A stretch of DNA of 7,033 nt, taken from Sulfurovum sp. (GTDB taxonomy: Bacteria > Campylobacterota > Campylobacteria > Campylobacterales > Sulfurovaceae). Positions 1 through 5,596 of this stretch are shown in pieces (position 1 is the stretch's first letter; the number at the start of each line of letters is the position of its first letter). The notes beneath the pieces were generated by a model that ran no database searches, was not told the origin of the DNA, and saw only the letters and a list, made by a program, of their open reading frames with translations. Made by a program: the position numbers and the translations under genes. Location: contig DAOVZV010000052.1 in the NCBI GenBank assembly GCA_030634925.1, positions 1 to 7,033 on the forward strand. The letters are read 5' to 3'.

Positions 1-1
1 A

Positions 2-541
2 AGTAAGGAAGCACCAGGACTAAAGAATATCAAAGTTGGATTAGGTTGGGATGCAAACGCTACAGATACAGGAGCTCAATTTGATTTGGATGCTTCACTT
101 TTTATGTTGGGTGCAGATGGTAAAGTTATAAGTGATGCACATTTTATTTTTTATAATAATGCTACCTCTCCTGATGGTGCAGTAGTACATCAAGGTGATA
201 ACCAAACTGGTGAGGGTGATGGTGATGATGAAGAAGTGATGATTGATTTATCAAAAATTGCTCCTGAAATAGATAAAATCATATTTACAGTTACAATAGA
301 CCAAGCAGATACTAGAGCTCAAAACTTTGGTCAAGTAAATAACTCATTTATCAGAATTCTAAACCAAGATGGTGGAGCTGAGATTACTAAGTATGAACTA
401 GATGAAGATTATTCTAGTGAAACTGCTATCAACTTCGGTGAGCTATATAGAAAAAATGATGGCTGGAACTTCAAAGCTGTTGGTGCTGGGTTCAACGAAG
501 GTTTGGCTGGTTTTTGTAAGACTTACGGAGTAAGTATATAA
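2..541 (+). CDS. terD: TerD-family Ca2+-binding stress protein, 5' end outside window
   Basis: The frame is open from base 2 and reads [17 protein letters not shown]..., which matches TerD/TerE proteins from about residue 14, so only some 14 N-terminal residues and the start codon are missing to the left. The TTG at 86 lies inside the conserved FDLDAS motif and is not a start. Visible TerD hallmarks are [17 protein letters not shown]-x-TSPDG, the acidic loop [13 protein letters not shown] and the C-terminal [12 protein letters not shown]. The aspartate-rich motifs are the family's Ca2+-binding elements. TerD proteins are cytoplasmic and associated with tellurite, phage and oxidative stress tolerance. 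About 58% of residues match the second TerD of this window (1282-1857) in an ungapped hand alignment. The TAA stop shares its last base with the ATG of the next gene, which indicates translational coupling. The family call is secure; whether it is strictly TerD or TerE cannot be decided. Confidence 0.93.
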   Translation, partial: SKEAPGLKNIKVGLGWDANATDTGAQFDLDASLFMLGADGKVISDAHFIFYNNATSPDGAVVHQGDNQTGEGDGDDEEVMIDLSKIAPEIDKIIFTVTIDQADTRAQNFGQVNNSFIRILNQDGGAEITKYELDEDYSSETAINFGELYRKNDGWNFKAVGAGFNEGLAGFCKTYGVSI

Positions 542-1146
542 TGGCTATTAATTTATCAAAAGGTCAAAAGATAAACCTCAAAAAAGAAAATGGTAGTGAT
601 TTAACATCTTTTTGTGTAGGTGCAAACTGGGGTGCTATAGAGTCCAAAGGACTATTTGGTGGTATGAAGAAAAAAGCTGTAGATTTAGACCTATCAGCTG
701 GTATCTTTGACAATGACAAAAATATGGCAGATGTAATATATTTTGGTAAGCTAAAATCAGCTGGTGTATCTCACTCTGGCGATGATACTACTGGTGATGT
801 AGATGGTGATGATGGACTAGACAATGAAGTAATTCAGATTAATCTAAGTCAAATCCCAGCTAATATAGATAATATAGTATTTGTACTAAACTCATTCCAA
901 GGTCAAGATTTTGCTACAATTCCATTTGCATCTATCAGACTATATGATGGAACTCCTAGTCGTGTAAACGAGATAGTAGCTTCTTATAATATAGCTAGTG
1001 ATGCACAGTTTTCTGGATTTGTATCTATGATTTTGGGTAAACTATATAGAAGAAATGGAGAATGGAAATTCTCTGCTATAGGTGAACCAACAAAAGACAA
1101 AAAACTAGAACAAACTCTACAAACAGTACAACAAAAATACCTATAG
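541..1146 (+). CDS. TerZ/TerX-like divergent TerD-family protein
   Basis: A 201-residue protein that begins with the TerD-family opening [13 protein letters not shown]. It differs from the two TerD proteins here in the way TerZ/TerX proteins do. There is a Gly/Lys-rich insert (KGLFGGMKKK, residues 36-45) before the strand DLDLSAGIF; YFGKLKS replaces FYNN-x-TSPDG; and the middle reads NIDNIVFVLNSFQGQDF. The C-terminal LGKLYRRNGEWKFSAIGE is typical of the family. The metal-binding loop is changed to GDDTTGDVDGDDGLDNE (residues 80-96), longer by about four residues than [13 protein letters not shown] but still strongly acidic. The last 20 residues are polar and Gln/Lys-rich. The start overlaps the terD stop by one base, and GGAG at 527-530 may serve as a distant ribosome site. 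It is probably cytoplasmic and metal-binding. Assignment to TerZ rather than TerX is uncertain. Confidence 0.88.
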   Translation: MAINLSKGQKINLKKENGSDLTSFCVGANWGAIESKGLFGGMKKKAVDLDLSAGIFDNDKNMADVIYFGKLKSAGVSHSGDDTTGDVDGDDGLDNEVIQINLSQIPANIDNIVFVLNSFQGQDFATIPFASIRLYDGTPSRVNEIVASYNIASDAQFSGFVSMILGKLYRRNGEWKFSAIGEPTKDKKLEQTLQTVQQKYL

Positions 1147-1153
1147 TCAAACT

Positions 1154-1180
1154 TAACACCCATATTTAATATGGGTGTTA
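1154..1180 (+). terminator. Perfect 12-bp hairpin after the terZ-like gene
   Basis: The arms TAACACCCATAT (1154-1165) and ATATGGGTGTTA (1169-1180) are exact reverse complements around a TTA loop. The hairpin lies 8 bases after the TAG stop of the terZ-like gene. This position and the strong stem suggest a transcription end for the first ter unit. No real T-run follows (GTTATAATCA), so it may be a weak or leaky terminator, or a structure that protects the mRNA 3' end. Confidence 0.6.
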
Positions 1181-1182
1181 GT

Positions 1183-1188
1183 TATAAT
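1183..1188 (+). promoter_or_regulatory. Candidate -10 box (TATAAT) for the terD2 unit
   Basis: A consensus TATAAT lies directly after the terminator-like hairpin, 94 bases before the second terD start. No convincing -35 box is seen; the expected position falls inside the hairpin. Campylobacterota promoters often lack a conserved -35, so this does not rule it out. If used, transcription would start near 1195 and the 1209-1257 hairpin would lie in the 5' leader. In sequence this AT-rich a match can arise by chance. Confidence 0.35.
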
Positions 1189-1208
1189 CATATAAAATAT
1201 ATCAATCC

Positions 1209-1257
1209 ATTGAGTAATACCAAGTCTAACAATAGATTTGATTTGGTATTGCTCAAT
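1209..1257 (+). promoter_or_regulatory. Long inverted repeat in the leader of the terD2 unit
   Basis: ATTGAGTAATACCAA (1209-1223) pairs with TTGGTATTGCTCAAT (1243-1257), giving a 15-bp stem with a single G-U pair (1215/1251) and a 19-base loop. It ends 12 bases before the AAAGGGA ribosome site at 1270-1276. No T-run follows, so it is not a typical intrinsic terminator. It could be a structured 5' leader, or two half-sites for a dimeric regulator. No ligand-binding riboswitch class is recognised. Confidence 0.5.
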
Positions 1258-1281
1258 AAATAATAATATAAAGGGAAAAAT

Positions 1282-1857
1282 ATGGGAATAAATTTAAGCA
1301 AAGGTGGCAGAATAGACCTATCTAAAGAAGCTCCTAGTTTGGCAAATGTTGGTATAGGCTTGGGTTGGGATACCAATGATAGCGATACAGGTGTAGATTT
1401 TGATTTGGATGCTTCACTTTTTATGATAAACAGCAGTGCTAAAATCCCAAATGAGAAATATTTCGTATTTTATAATAACCTCACTTCTCCAGATGGCTCT
1501 GTAACACACAATGGAGACAATAGAACTGGTGAGGGTGAAGGTGATGATGAGAGTCTATCTATCAAATTATCAAATATTGATGCTTCTATAGAAGAGTTGG
1601 TATTTGTAGTGACGATAGACGAGGCACAAGCTAGAGGTCAAAACTTCGGTCAGGTTAGAAATGCTTTTATTCGGATTTTTGATTTGGATACAAATATAGA
1701 GATAGCAAAATATGATTTAGAAGAGGATTTTTCCTCAGAGATAGCCATAGAGTTTGGACGACTTTACAAAAAAAGTGGTTCATGGAGATTTAAAGCAGTA
1801 GGTACAGGGTTCAACTCTGGACTTCAGGGCTTTGTAGATAAATTTTTTGATAATTAA
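1282..1857 (+). CDS. terD: TerD-family Ca2+-binding stress protein, second copy
   Basis: A complete 191-residue TerD protein, the usual family length. It starts MGINLSKGGRIDLSKEAP, with AAAGGGA at 1270-1276 as ribosome site. Family signatures in order are GLGWD (residues 26-30), FDLDASLF (40-47), FYNN-x-TSPDG (63-72), the acidic loop GDNRTGEGEGDDE (78-90) and FKAVGTGFNSGL near the C terminus. The Asp/Glu clusters are the known Ca2+-binding elements, and the protein is expected to be cytoplasmic. It is about 58% identical to the partial TerD at 2-541 by ungapped hand alignment, with one exactly shared 27-base stretch. It opens the second, five-gene ter unit and may have its own promoter in the 1181-1281 gap. 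TerD versus TerE naming is arbitrary between such close paralogs. Confidence 0.95.
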   Translation: MGINLSKGGRIDLSKEAPSLANVGIGLGWDTNDSDTGVDFDLDASLFMINSSAKIPNEKYFVFYNNLTSPDGSVTHNGDNRTGEGEGDDESLSIKLSNIDASIEELVFVVTIDEAQARGQNFGQVRNAFIRIFDLDTNIEIAKYDLEEDFSSEIAIEFGRLYKKSGSWRFKAVGTGFNSGLQGFVDKFFDN

Positions 1858-1866
1858 GGAATAGGT

Positions 1867-2337
1867 ATGTTAGATTGGAACAAAATAAAAAGTAAAACAA
1901 GTGAGCTTTATGGTGAAGCAGGTCGTAAATTTAGACAATATACACCAGAAAGTTTTTCAAAAGAGAAGAAATTTGTTAATTCACTTGTCGTGAGTATGGC
2001 TCTTATGACAATGGCAGACAAAAAAGCAGATACACAAGAGATAATTACAGCTCTTGATTTAATCAAAGATATAGATGAGATTAATGACTTAAACCTCACA
2101 ACTGAAGCTATAGAACTTTATGAGTTTCATATAGAAGAGTTGTCAAAAGTAGTAGATAGTCCTACAAAATGGATATTGATGGAGGCTAAACTATTATCAG
2201 AACTAGGTAAGATGAAAGCATACTCTGAATATCCACCAATGATAGAAGCACTTGTAGCACATATCGCTCAAAGTGATGGTCATCTTGATGAAACAGAAGT
2301 AGAAATGCAAAATAAAATACTAAATGCTATTAGATAA
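1867..2337 (+). CDS. terB: TerB-like tellurium resistance/stress protein
   Basis: A 156-residue, mainly helical and acidic protein, close to the 151 residues typical of TerB. An N-terminal region rich in Lys and aromatic residues (1-35, DWNKIKSK...KFRQYTPESF) precedes two pseudo-repeated TerB motifs: ADKKADTQE (residues 50-58) and SDGHLDETE (136-144). Each follows the family's A/S-D-xxx-D-xx-E pattern that carries the conserved metal-coordinating acids. The first motif lacks the usual Gly after Asp. TerB proteins are cytoplasmic or membrane-associated partners of TerC. AAGGA at 1856-1860, overlapping the terD stop, gives a good ribosome site 6 bases before the ATG. The stop overlaps the next gene's start (TAATG). 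Sequence divergence from enterobacterial TerB is high, so the name rests on the motifs, size and context. Confidence 0.8.
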   Translation: MLDWNKIKSKTSELYGEAGRKFRQYTPESFSKEKKFVNSLVVSMALMTMADKKADTQEIITALDLIKDIDEINDLNLTTEAIELYEFHIEELSKVVDSPTKWILMEAKLLSELGKMKAYSEYPPMIEALVAHIAQSDGHLDETEVEMQNKILNAIR

Positions 2338-3323
2338 TGAGACATTTTTATAGTTCAATAGTAATTACAGTTATGGGTTTGGCGATTGCCTTTTATTTGG
2401 GTAGTTGGTATGCTCTTTATATCACAGCACTTTTGGCTATATTGGAGATTTCACTATCTTTTGATAATGCTGTAGTCAATGCCAAAGTATTGGAGACTAT
2501 GGAGCCAAAATGGCAAAAGAGATTTATCACTTATGGTATTCCGATAGCTGTATTTGGTATGCGTTTTGTATTCCCTATAGTTATCGTAGCAGTTGCAGGT
2601 GGACTAGGACTCTTTGAAACATTTAACTTAGCACTCAATGAACCTAAAGAGTATCAACAAACACTAGAATCCGTTGATAAACTCATCTATGCGTTTGGTG
2701 GAGCATTTTTGCTTATGGTATTTTTGGACTTTATCTTTGATGTAGATAGAGAAGCAAAATGGATAAAAATCATAGAAGATAGCAAAGTCCTCAACAAAGC
2801 AGGAAGTGTAAACAATATAGAGATGATATTAGCCATCGCTATAGGATTATATCTTGTATCTATGACCAATAATGTATCTGTAGCTATCGCATACTTTAGT
2901 GGTATATTCTTGCACTCACTGATAGCCTCACTAGATGAGCTACTTAGTACAAATGGTGTCAGAAGTGGTGTGATGGGCTTTTTGTATCTTGAAGTACTAG
3001 ATGCCTCATTTAGTTTTGATGGTGTTATTGGTGCATTTGCTTTGAGTAGTAATATATTTATTATTATGATAGGTCTAGGAATTGGTGCGATGTTTGTGAG
3101 AAGTCTCACACTCTATTTCGTAGAGAAGAAGACACTTACAGAGTATAGATACCTAGAACACGGAGCTCACTATGCGATATTTGCTCTAGCATTTATTATG
3201 TTTGCCAAGATGTTTGTTCATATCAACGAAATAATAGTAGGTACAATAGGTGTTACATTTATAGCCATTGCCACTTATCACTCTATTATGGAAAACAGAA
3301 AAGAGACTATAAACAAGGAATAA
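2337..3323 (+). CDS. DUF475 family integral membrane protein (TerC superfamily)
   Basis: A 328-residue polytopic membrane protein. About nine hydrophobic segments are visible, roughly at residues 7-25, 27-42, 66-90, 117-134, 161-177, 180-198, 211-237, 239-256 and 277-317 (the last probably two helices). Two acidic motifs sit within membrane segments: EISLSFDNAVVNA (E37, D43) and LEVLDASFSFDGVIGA (E219, D222, D228). Their similarity to each other is the pseudo-symmetric signature of the TerC superfamily, and this exact version belongs to DUF475. TerC-like proteins are linked to metal-ion (for example Mn2+) export or sensing and act as the membrane anchor of Ter complexes. The ATG overlaps the terB stop with no clear ribosome site upstream, so coupled translation is likely. 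The transported ion, if any, cannot be read from sequence. Confidence 0.9.
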   Translation: MRHFYSSIVITVMGLAIAFYLGSWYALYITALLAILEISLSFDNAVVNAKVLETMEPKWQKRFITYGIPIAVFGMRFVFPIVIVAVAGGLGLFETFNLALNEPKEYQQTLESVDKLIYAFGGAFLLMVFLDFIFDVDREAKWIKIIEDSKVLNKAGSVNNIEMILAIAIGLYLVSMTNNVSVAIAYFSGIFLHSLIASLDELLSTNGVRSGVMGFLYLEVLDASFSFDGVIGAFALSSNIFIIMIGLGIGAMFVRSLTLYFVEKKTLTEYRYLEHGAHYAIFALAFIMFAKMFVHINEIIVGTIGVTFIAIATYHSIMENRKETINKE

Positions 3324-3325
3324 TT

Positions 3326-4057
3326 ATGGCAGTGTTTAATATCAACGGAGAGAAAGAACCCTTTTTGATTGTACAGTTAGAAAAGGGAGAAAAGATTTTT
3401 GCAGAGTCAGATAGTATGATGGCTATGCAAGATGGTATAGAGATAAAAGGAGAGGCAAGAGGTGGATTTTTAGCCTCTATAGGTCGTGCTATTACTAGTG
3501 GTGAAGATTTATTTCAACAAACTATTACTGCTACACAAGATGCTGTAGTGATGCTCTCTCCATCTCTCCCTGGTGATATTAAAATATTGAAATTATCTCC
3601 AAACAAAGGGTACTTTCTAAATGATTATGCCTTTTTCACAGCAGAAGATGGTATCAATTTGGAGACTAGACGCAATCAAAATATTGGAAGTTCTCTATTT
3701 AGTGGTGATGGGTTTTTTGTACTTTATGCAGGTGGAAATGGTTCACTAGTCATCAATGGATTAGGCTCTATAGAAGAGATTGAGATAAGCGATGAAGGAG
3801 GTGACCTTATCGTAGATAATGGTCATCTTTTGGCTTGGGAAGAGGGTATTAGCTATACAGCAGAGGTAGTTAATAGTGGTTCAAGTGGATTTCTTGGTCG
3901 AGCATTTAACTCTATTACTTCTGGTGAGGGTATGGTTATGCGTCTAAAAGGAACTGGTAAAATTTATGTGGCAAGTAGAAACTTAGGCACATTCAAATCA
4001 TTTATTTCTGGATTGTCAAGCAATACAGATAGTAATAGTGGTACATCGTTACTTTAA
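3326..4057 (+). CDS. AIM24 / TIGR00266 family protein
   Basis: A 243-residue, beta-rich protein with no signal peptide or membrane segment. It has the AIM24 (formerly DUF124) layout: GGFLASIGRAITSGEDLFQQTITA (residues 46-69), LSPSLPGDIKIL (77-88), FSGDGFFVLYAGGNGSLVINGLGSI (125-149), the VDNGHLLAWEEGI block (163-175) and a closing SGEGMVMRLKGTGKIYVASRN (199-219). The family's usual Q-T-R near the end is A-S-R here. The segments at 46-65 and 187-206 resemble each other (GFL...ITSGE), as expected from an internally repeated fold. The biochemical function of bacterial members is unknown; the yeast relative Aim24 is mitochondrial. AAGGA at 3315-3319 is the ribosome site, and the gene starts 2 bases after the DUF475 stop. 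Genes of this family are recurrent neighbours of terD-type genes. A Ser/Asn-rich tail (229-242) is probably disordered. Confidence 0.87.
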   Translation: MAVFNINGEKEPFLIVQLEKGEKIFAESDSMMAMQDGIEIKGEARGGFLASIGRAITSGEDLFQQTITATQDAVVMLSPSLPGDIKILKLSPNKGYFLNDYAFFTAEDGINLETRRNQNIGSSLFSGDGFFVLYAGGNGSLVINGLGSIEEIEISDEGGDLIVDNGHLLAWEEGISYTAEVVNSGSSGFLGRAFNSITSGEGMVMRLKGTGKIYVASRNLGTFKSFISGLSSNTDSNSGTSLL

Positions 4058-4065
4058 GGGGTAGA

Positions 4066-5151
4066 ATGAATGCAATTAGATTACAGACTGGTACGCTAGA
4101 GATTAAATCTGATGAAAAGCTTAATGCTTTAGTCGATTTTGGTTCTCGTATCAATAAAAAAAGAGGTTTTTTATTTGTAAGTAAAGTCTTGGGAAAGCAT
4201 CTACCAACAAGACCATCTTTGATGAAGAAGACTTATAAAGAACTAGCTTCACTTATCCCACAATCAGATGAACCTACACTATTTATAGGATTTGCAGAGA
4301 CTGCTACAGCTTTGGGTCAAGGTGTATTTGAAGAGACTCATATAAAAGATAGCTTCTATATCCACTCTACACGATTTCAGACTTCACAAGATATATTTTT
4401 CTCATTTTATGAAGAGCATTGTCACGCGCCTAGCCATATATTTTATGAGCCAAAAGATACCAAGCTTATAGAAATGCTACCAAAGATAAAAAGAGTAGTA
4501 CTCATAGATGATGAAGTATCCACAGGAAATACAGCCAATAATCTAGTCAAACAGCTAAAACAAGTACTACCAAATGTACAAAAATATTATCTACTCACTA
4601 TACTCAACTGGGCAAAAAAAGAGTATGATAATTTCGAGTATTTATCTCTATATGATGGTGAGTTTAATTTCATATCCAAAGATATGGACTTTGAGACTAC
4701 GATAGTATCAGAACCCAAAGAACCTAGAGATTTGGATGATATTATCCCATATAATTTTGCTAGATTTGGAGTAGAAAAGCTAGATTTGAACCTATCAAAA
4801 TATATAGATATAGAGACTCTTCAAGATAAAAAGGTACTAGTTCTTGGTACAGCTGAATTTATGTATCCTCCATATCTAATAGCCAAATACCTAGAAGACA
4901 ATGGCATAGATAGCTATTTCCAAGCAACTACAAGAAGTCCTGTAAATATAGATGGAGCTATCTCATCCAAACTATCATTTAAAGATAACTATTTTGAAGA
5001 TATAGACAATTTTTTGTATAATGTAACCGATAGAGAGTATGATAAAGTGCTTATATGTTATGAGACTACCAAACTACCTGATGAGTTTAGACTCAAAGAG
5101 ATACTAGAAGAGTGGTTTGATGTGAGTGAAGTCTTGATGGATGATATATAG
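4066..5151 (+). CDS. Phosphoribosyltransferase-TRSP domain fusion of Ter systems
   Basis: A 361-residue two-domain enzyme. The N-terminal part (about 20-215) is a type I phosphoribosyltransferase: RGFLFVSKVLGKHLPTRP (33-50), GFAETATALGQ (75-85) and the PRPP-binding loop VVLIDDEVSTGNTA (144-157) with the diagnostic acidic pair D148-D149 and T-G-x-T. The C-terminal part (about 225-361) is the TRSP domain, named for its Thr-Arg-Ser-Pro motif, present here at 289-292 (QATTRSPVNI); it also has VLVLGTAEFMYPP (257-269). This pairing is known from Ter gene clusters, where it is proposed to help make a nucleoside-like metabolite together with ATP-grasp, HAD and CitE-like enzymes. The base or acceptor substrate is not known. 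The ribosome site AAGGGG (4056-4061) overlaps the stop of the preceding gene. It is the last gene of the ter unit, and no partner enzyme follows. Confidence 0.9.
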   Translation: MNAIRLQTGTLEIKSDEKLNALVDFGSRINKKRGFLFVSKVLGKHLPTRPSLMKKTYKELASLIPQSDEPTLFIGFAETATALGQGVFEETHIKDSFYIHSTRFQTSQDIFFSFYEEHCHAPSHIFYEPKDTKLIEMLPKIKRVVLIDDEVSTGNTANNLVKQLKQVLPNVQKYYLLTILNWAKKEYDNFEYLSLYDGEFNFISKDMDFETTIVSEPKEPRDLDDIIPYNFARFGVEKLDLNLSKYIDIETLQDKKVLVLGTAEFMYPPYLIAKYLEDNGIDSYFQATTRSPVNIDGAISSKLSFKDNYFEDIDNFLYNVTDREYDKVLICYETTKLPDEFRLKEILEEWFDVSEVLMDDI

Positions 5152-5173
5152 TCAAAGCCTAAAAAGGCTTGAC
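5151..5173. terminator. Hairpin at the convergent gene junction
   Basis: GTCAA-(A)-GCCT (5151-5160) pairs with AGGC-TTGAC (5165-5173), giving 9 bp with one bulged A and an AAAA loop. It begins at the last base of the phosphoribosyltransferase stop and covers the final codons and stop of hemJ on the other strand (stop at 5159-5161). The location suits a bidirectional terminator for the two converging operons. Neither side has a T-run, so it may be weak. Confidence 0.5.
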
Positions 5174-5593
5174 TACTACCATAATCACTATAAATATCAT
5201 CAACAAAGTTGGTACTTCATTGTAAAATCTTAAATATTTACTAGTTTTATAATGAGGGTTTGTAATTAGAGTTTTTCTAATACTCTCCAAAGAAAAATGA
5301 TACGCTATCAGAAATACCAATGCTGTCAATTTGGCATGTAACCATCCTCCTGAACTAAATAAATCAAGATTGAGATAAATCATCACTCCACCAGATATTA
5401 TAGTAGCCCACATAGCAGGTACTCCTATGTACTTGAAGAGTTTGAACTCTTGTACCTCAACAATATCTGTAAATGCCTTTGTATTTGCATTCTCACGATG
5501 ATATATAAATAGTCGTGGTAGATAAAACAACATCGCCATCCACGATACAAAACTCATAATATGAAAAGCCAAAATCCAACTGTAATATGCCAT
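5159..5593 (-). CDS. hemJ: HemJ-type protoporphyrinogen IX oxidase
   Basis: A 144-residue membrane protein of the HemJ (UPF0093) family, at typical length, with four hydrophobic segments (about residues 5-30, 54-75, 86-104 and 125-142). Conserved features include AFHIMSFVSWMAMLFYLPRLFIYH (9-32, with H11, W18 and H32), GGWLHAKL (82-89), H99, the block R-F-Y-N-E-V-P-T (122-129) and the C-terminal K-P-F. HemJ replaces HemG/HemY in many bacteria, including Campylobacterota, oxidising protoporphyrinogen IX to protoporphyrin IX in haem synthesis at the inner membrane. The ATG at 5593-5591 has GGAG (5603-5600) 6 bases upstream, within the last codons of the preceding nuclease gene. Only 3 bases separate the two genes, so they are probably one operon, although no functional link is evident. 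Confidence 0.93.
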   Translation of the reverse strand: MAYYSWILAFHIMSFVSWMAMLFYLPRLFIYHRENANTKAFTDIVEVQEFKLFKYIGVPAMWATIISGGVMIYLNLDLFSSGGWLHAKLTALVFLIAYHFSLESIRKTLITNPHYKTSKYLRFYNEVPTLLMIFIVIMVVVKPF

Positions 5594-5596
5594 TAA

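Noticed and set aside
86..88. TTG as start codon of the first gene
   Set aside because: The same frame is open to base 2 and encodes conserved TerD sequence before it; the TTG is the Leu of FDLDAS.
218..246. GATGGT/GATGAT-like simple repeat
   Set aside because: It is explained by Asp/Gly/Glu codons of the conserved TerD acidic loop and not by an independent repeat.
1209..1257. Small transposon-like element (MITE) with terminal inverted repeats
   Set aside because: The element would be only 49 bases, no flanking target duplication is visible, and no second copy occurs in the window.
1188..1376. 62-residue open frame on the - strand
   Set aside because: It lies antisense to the inverted repeat and the start of terD2, has a low-complexity Leu/Ile-rich sequence, no family resemblance and no ribosome site.
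1908..2099. 63-residue open frame on the - strand inside terB
   Set aside because: It is antisense to a gene with clear family motifs and has no independent support.
2687..3109. 140-residue open frame on the - strand inside the DUF475 gene
   Set aside because: It is entirely antisense to a well-supported membrane protein gene. Its composition is rich in Ser, Ile and Leu, as expected of an antisense shadow.
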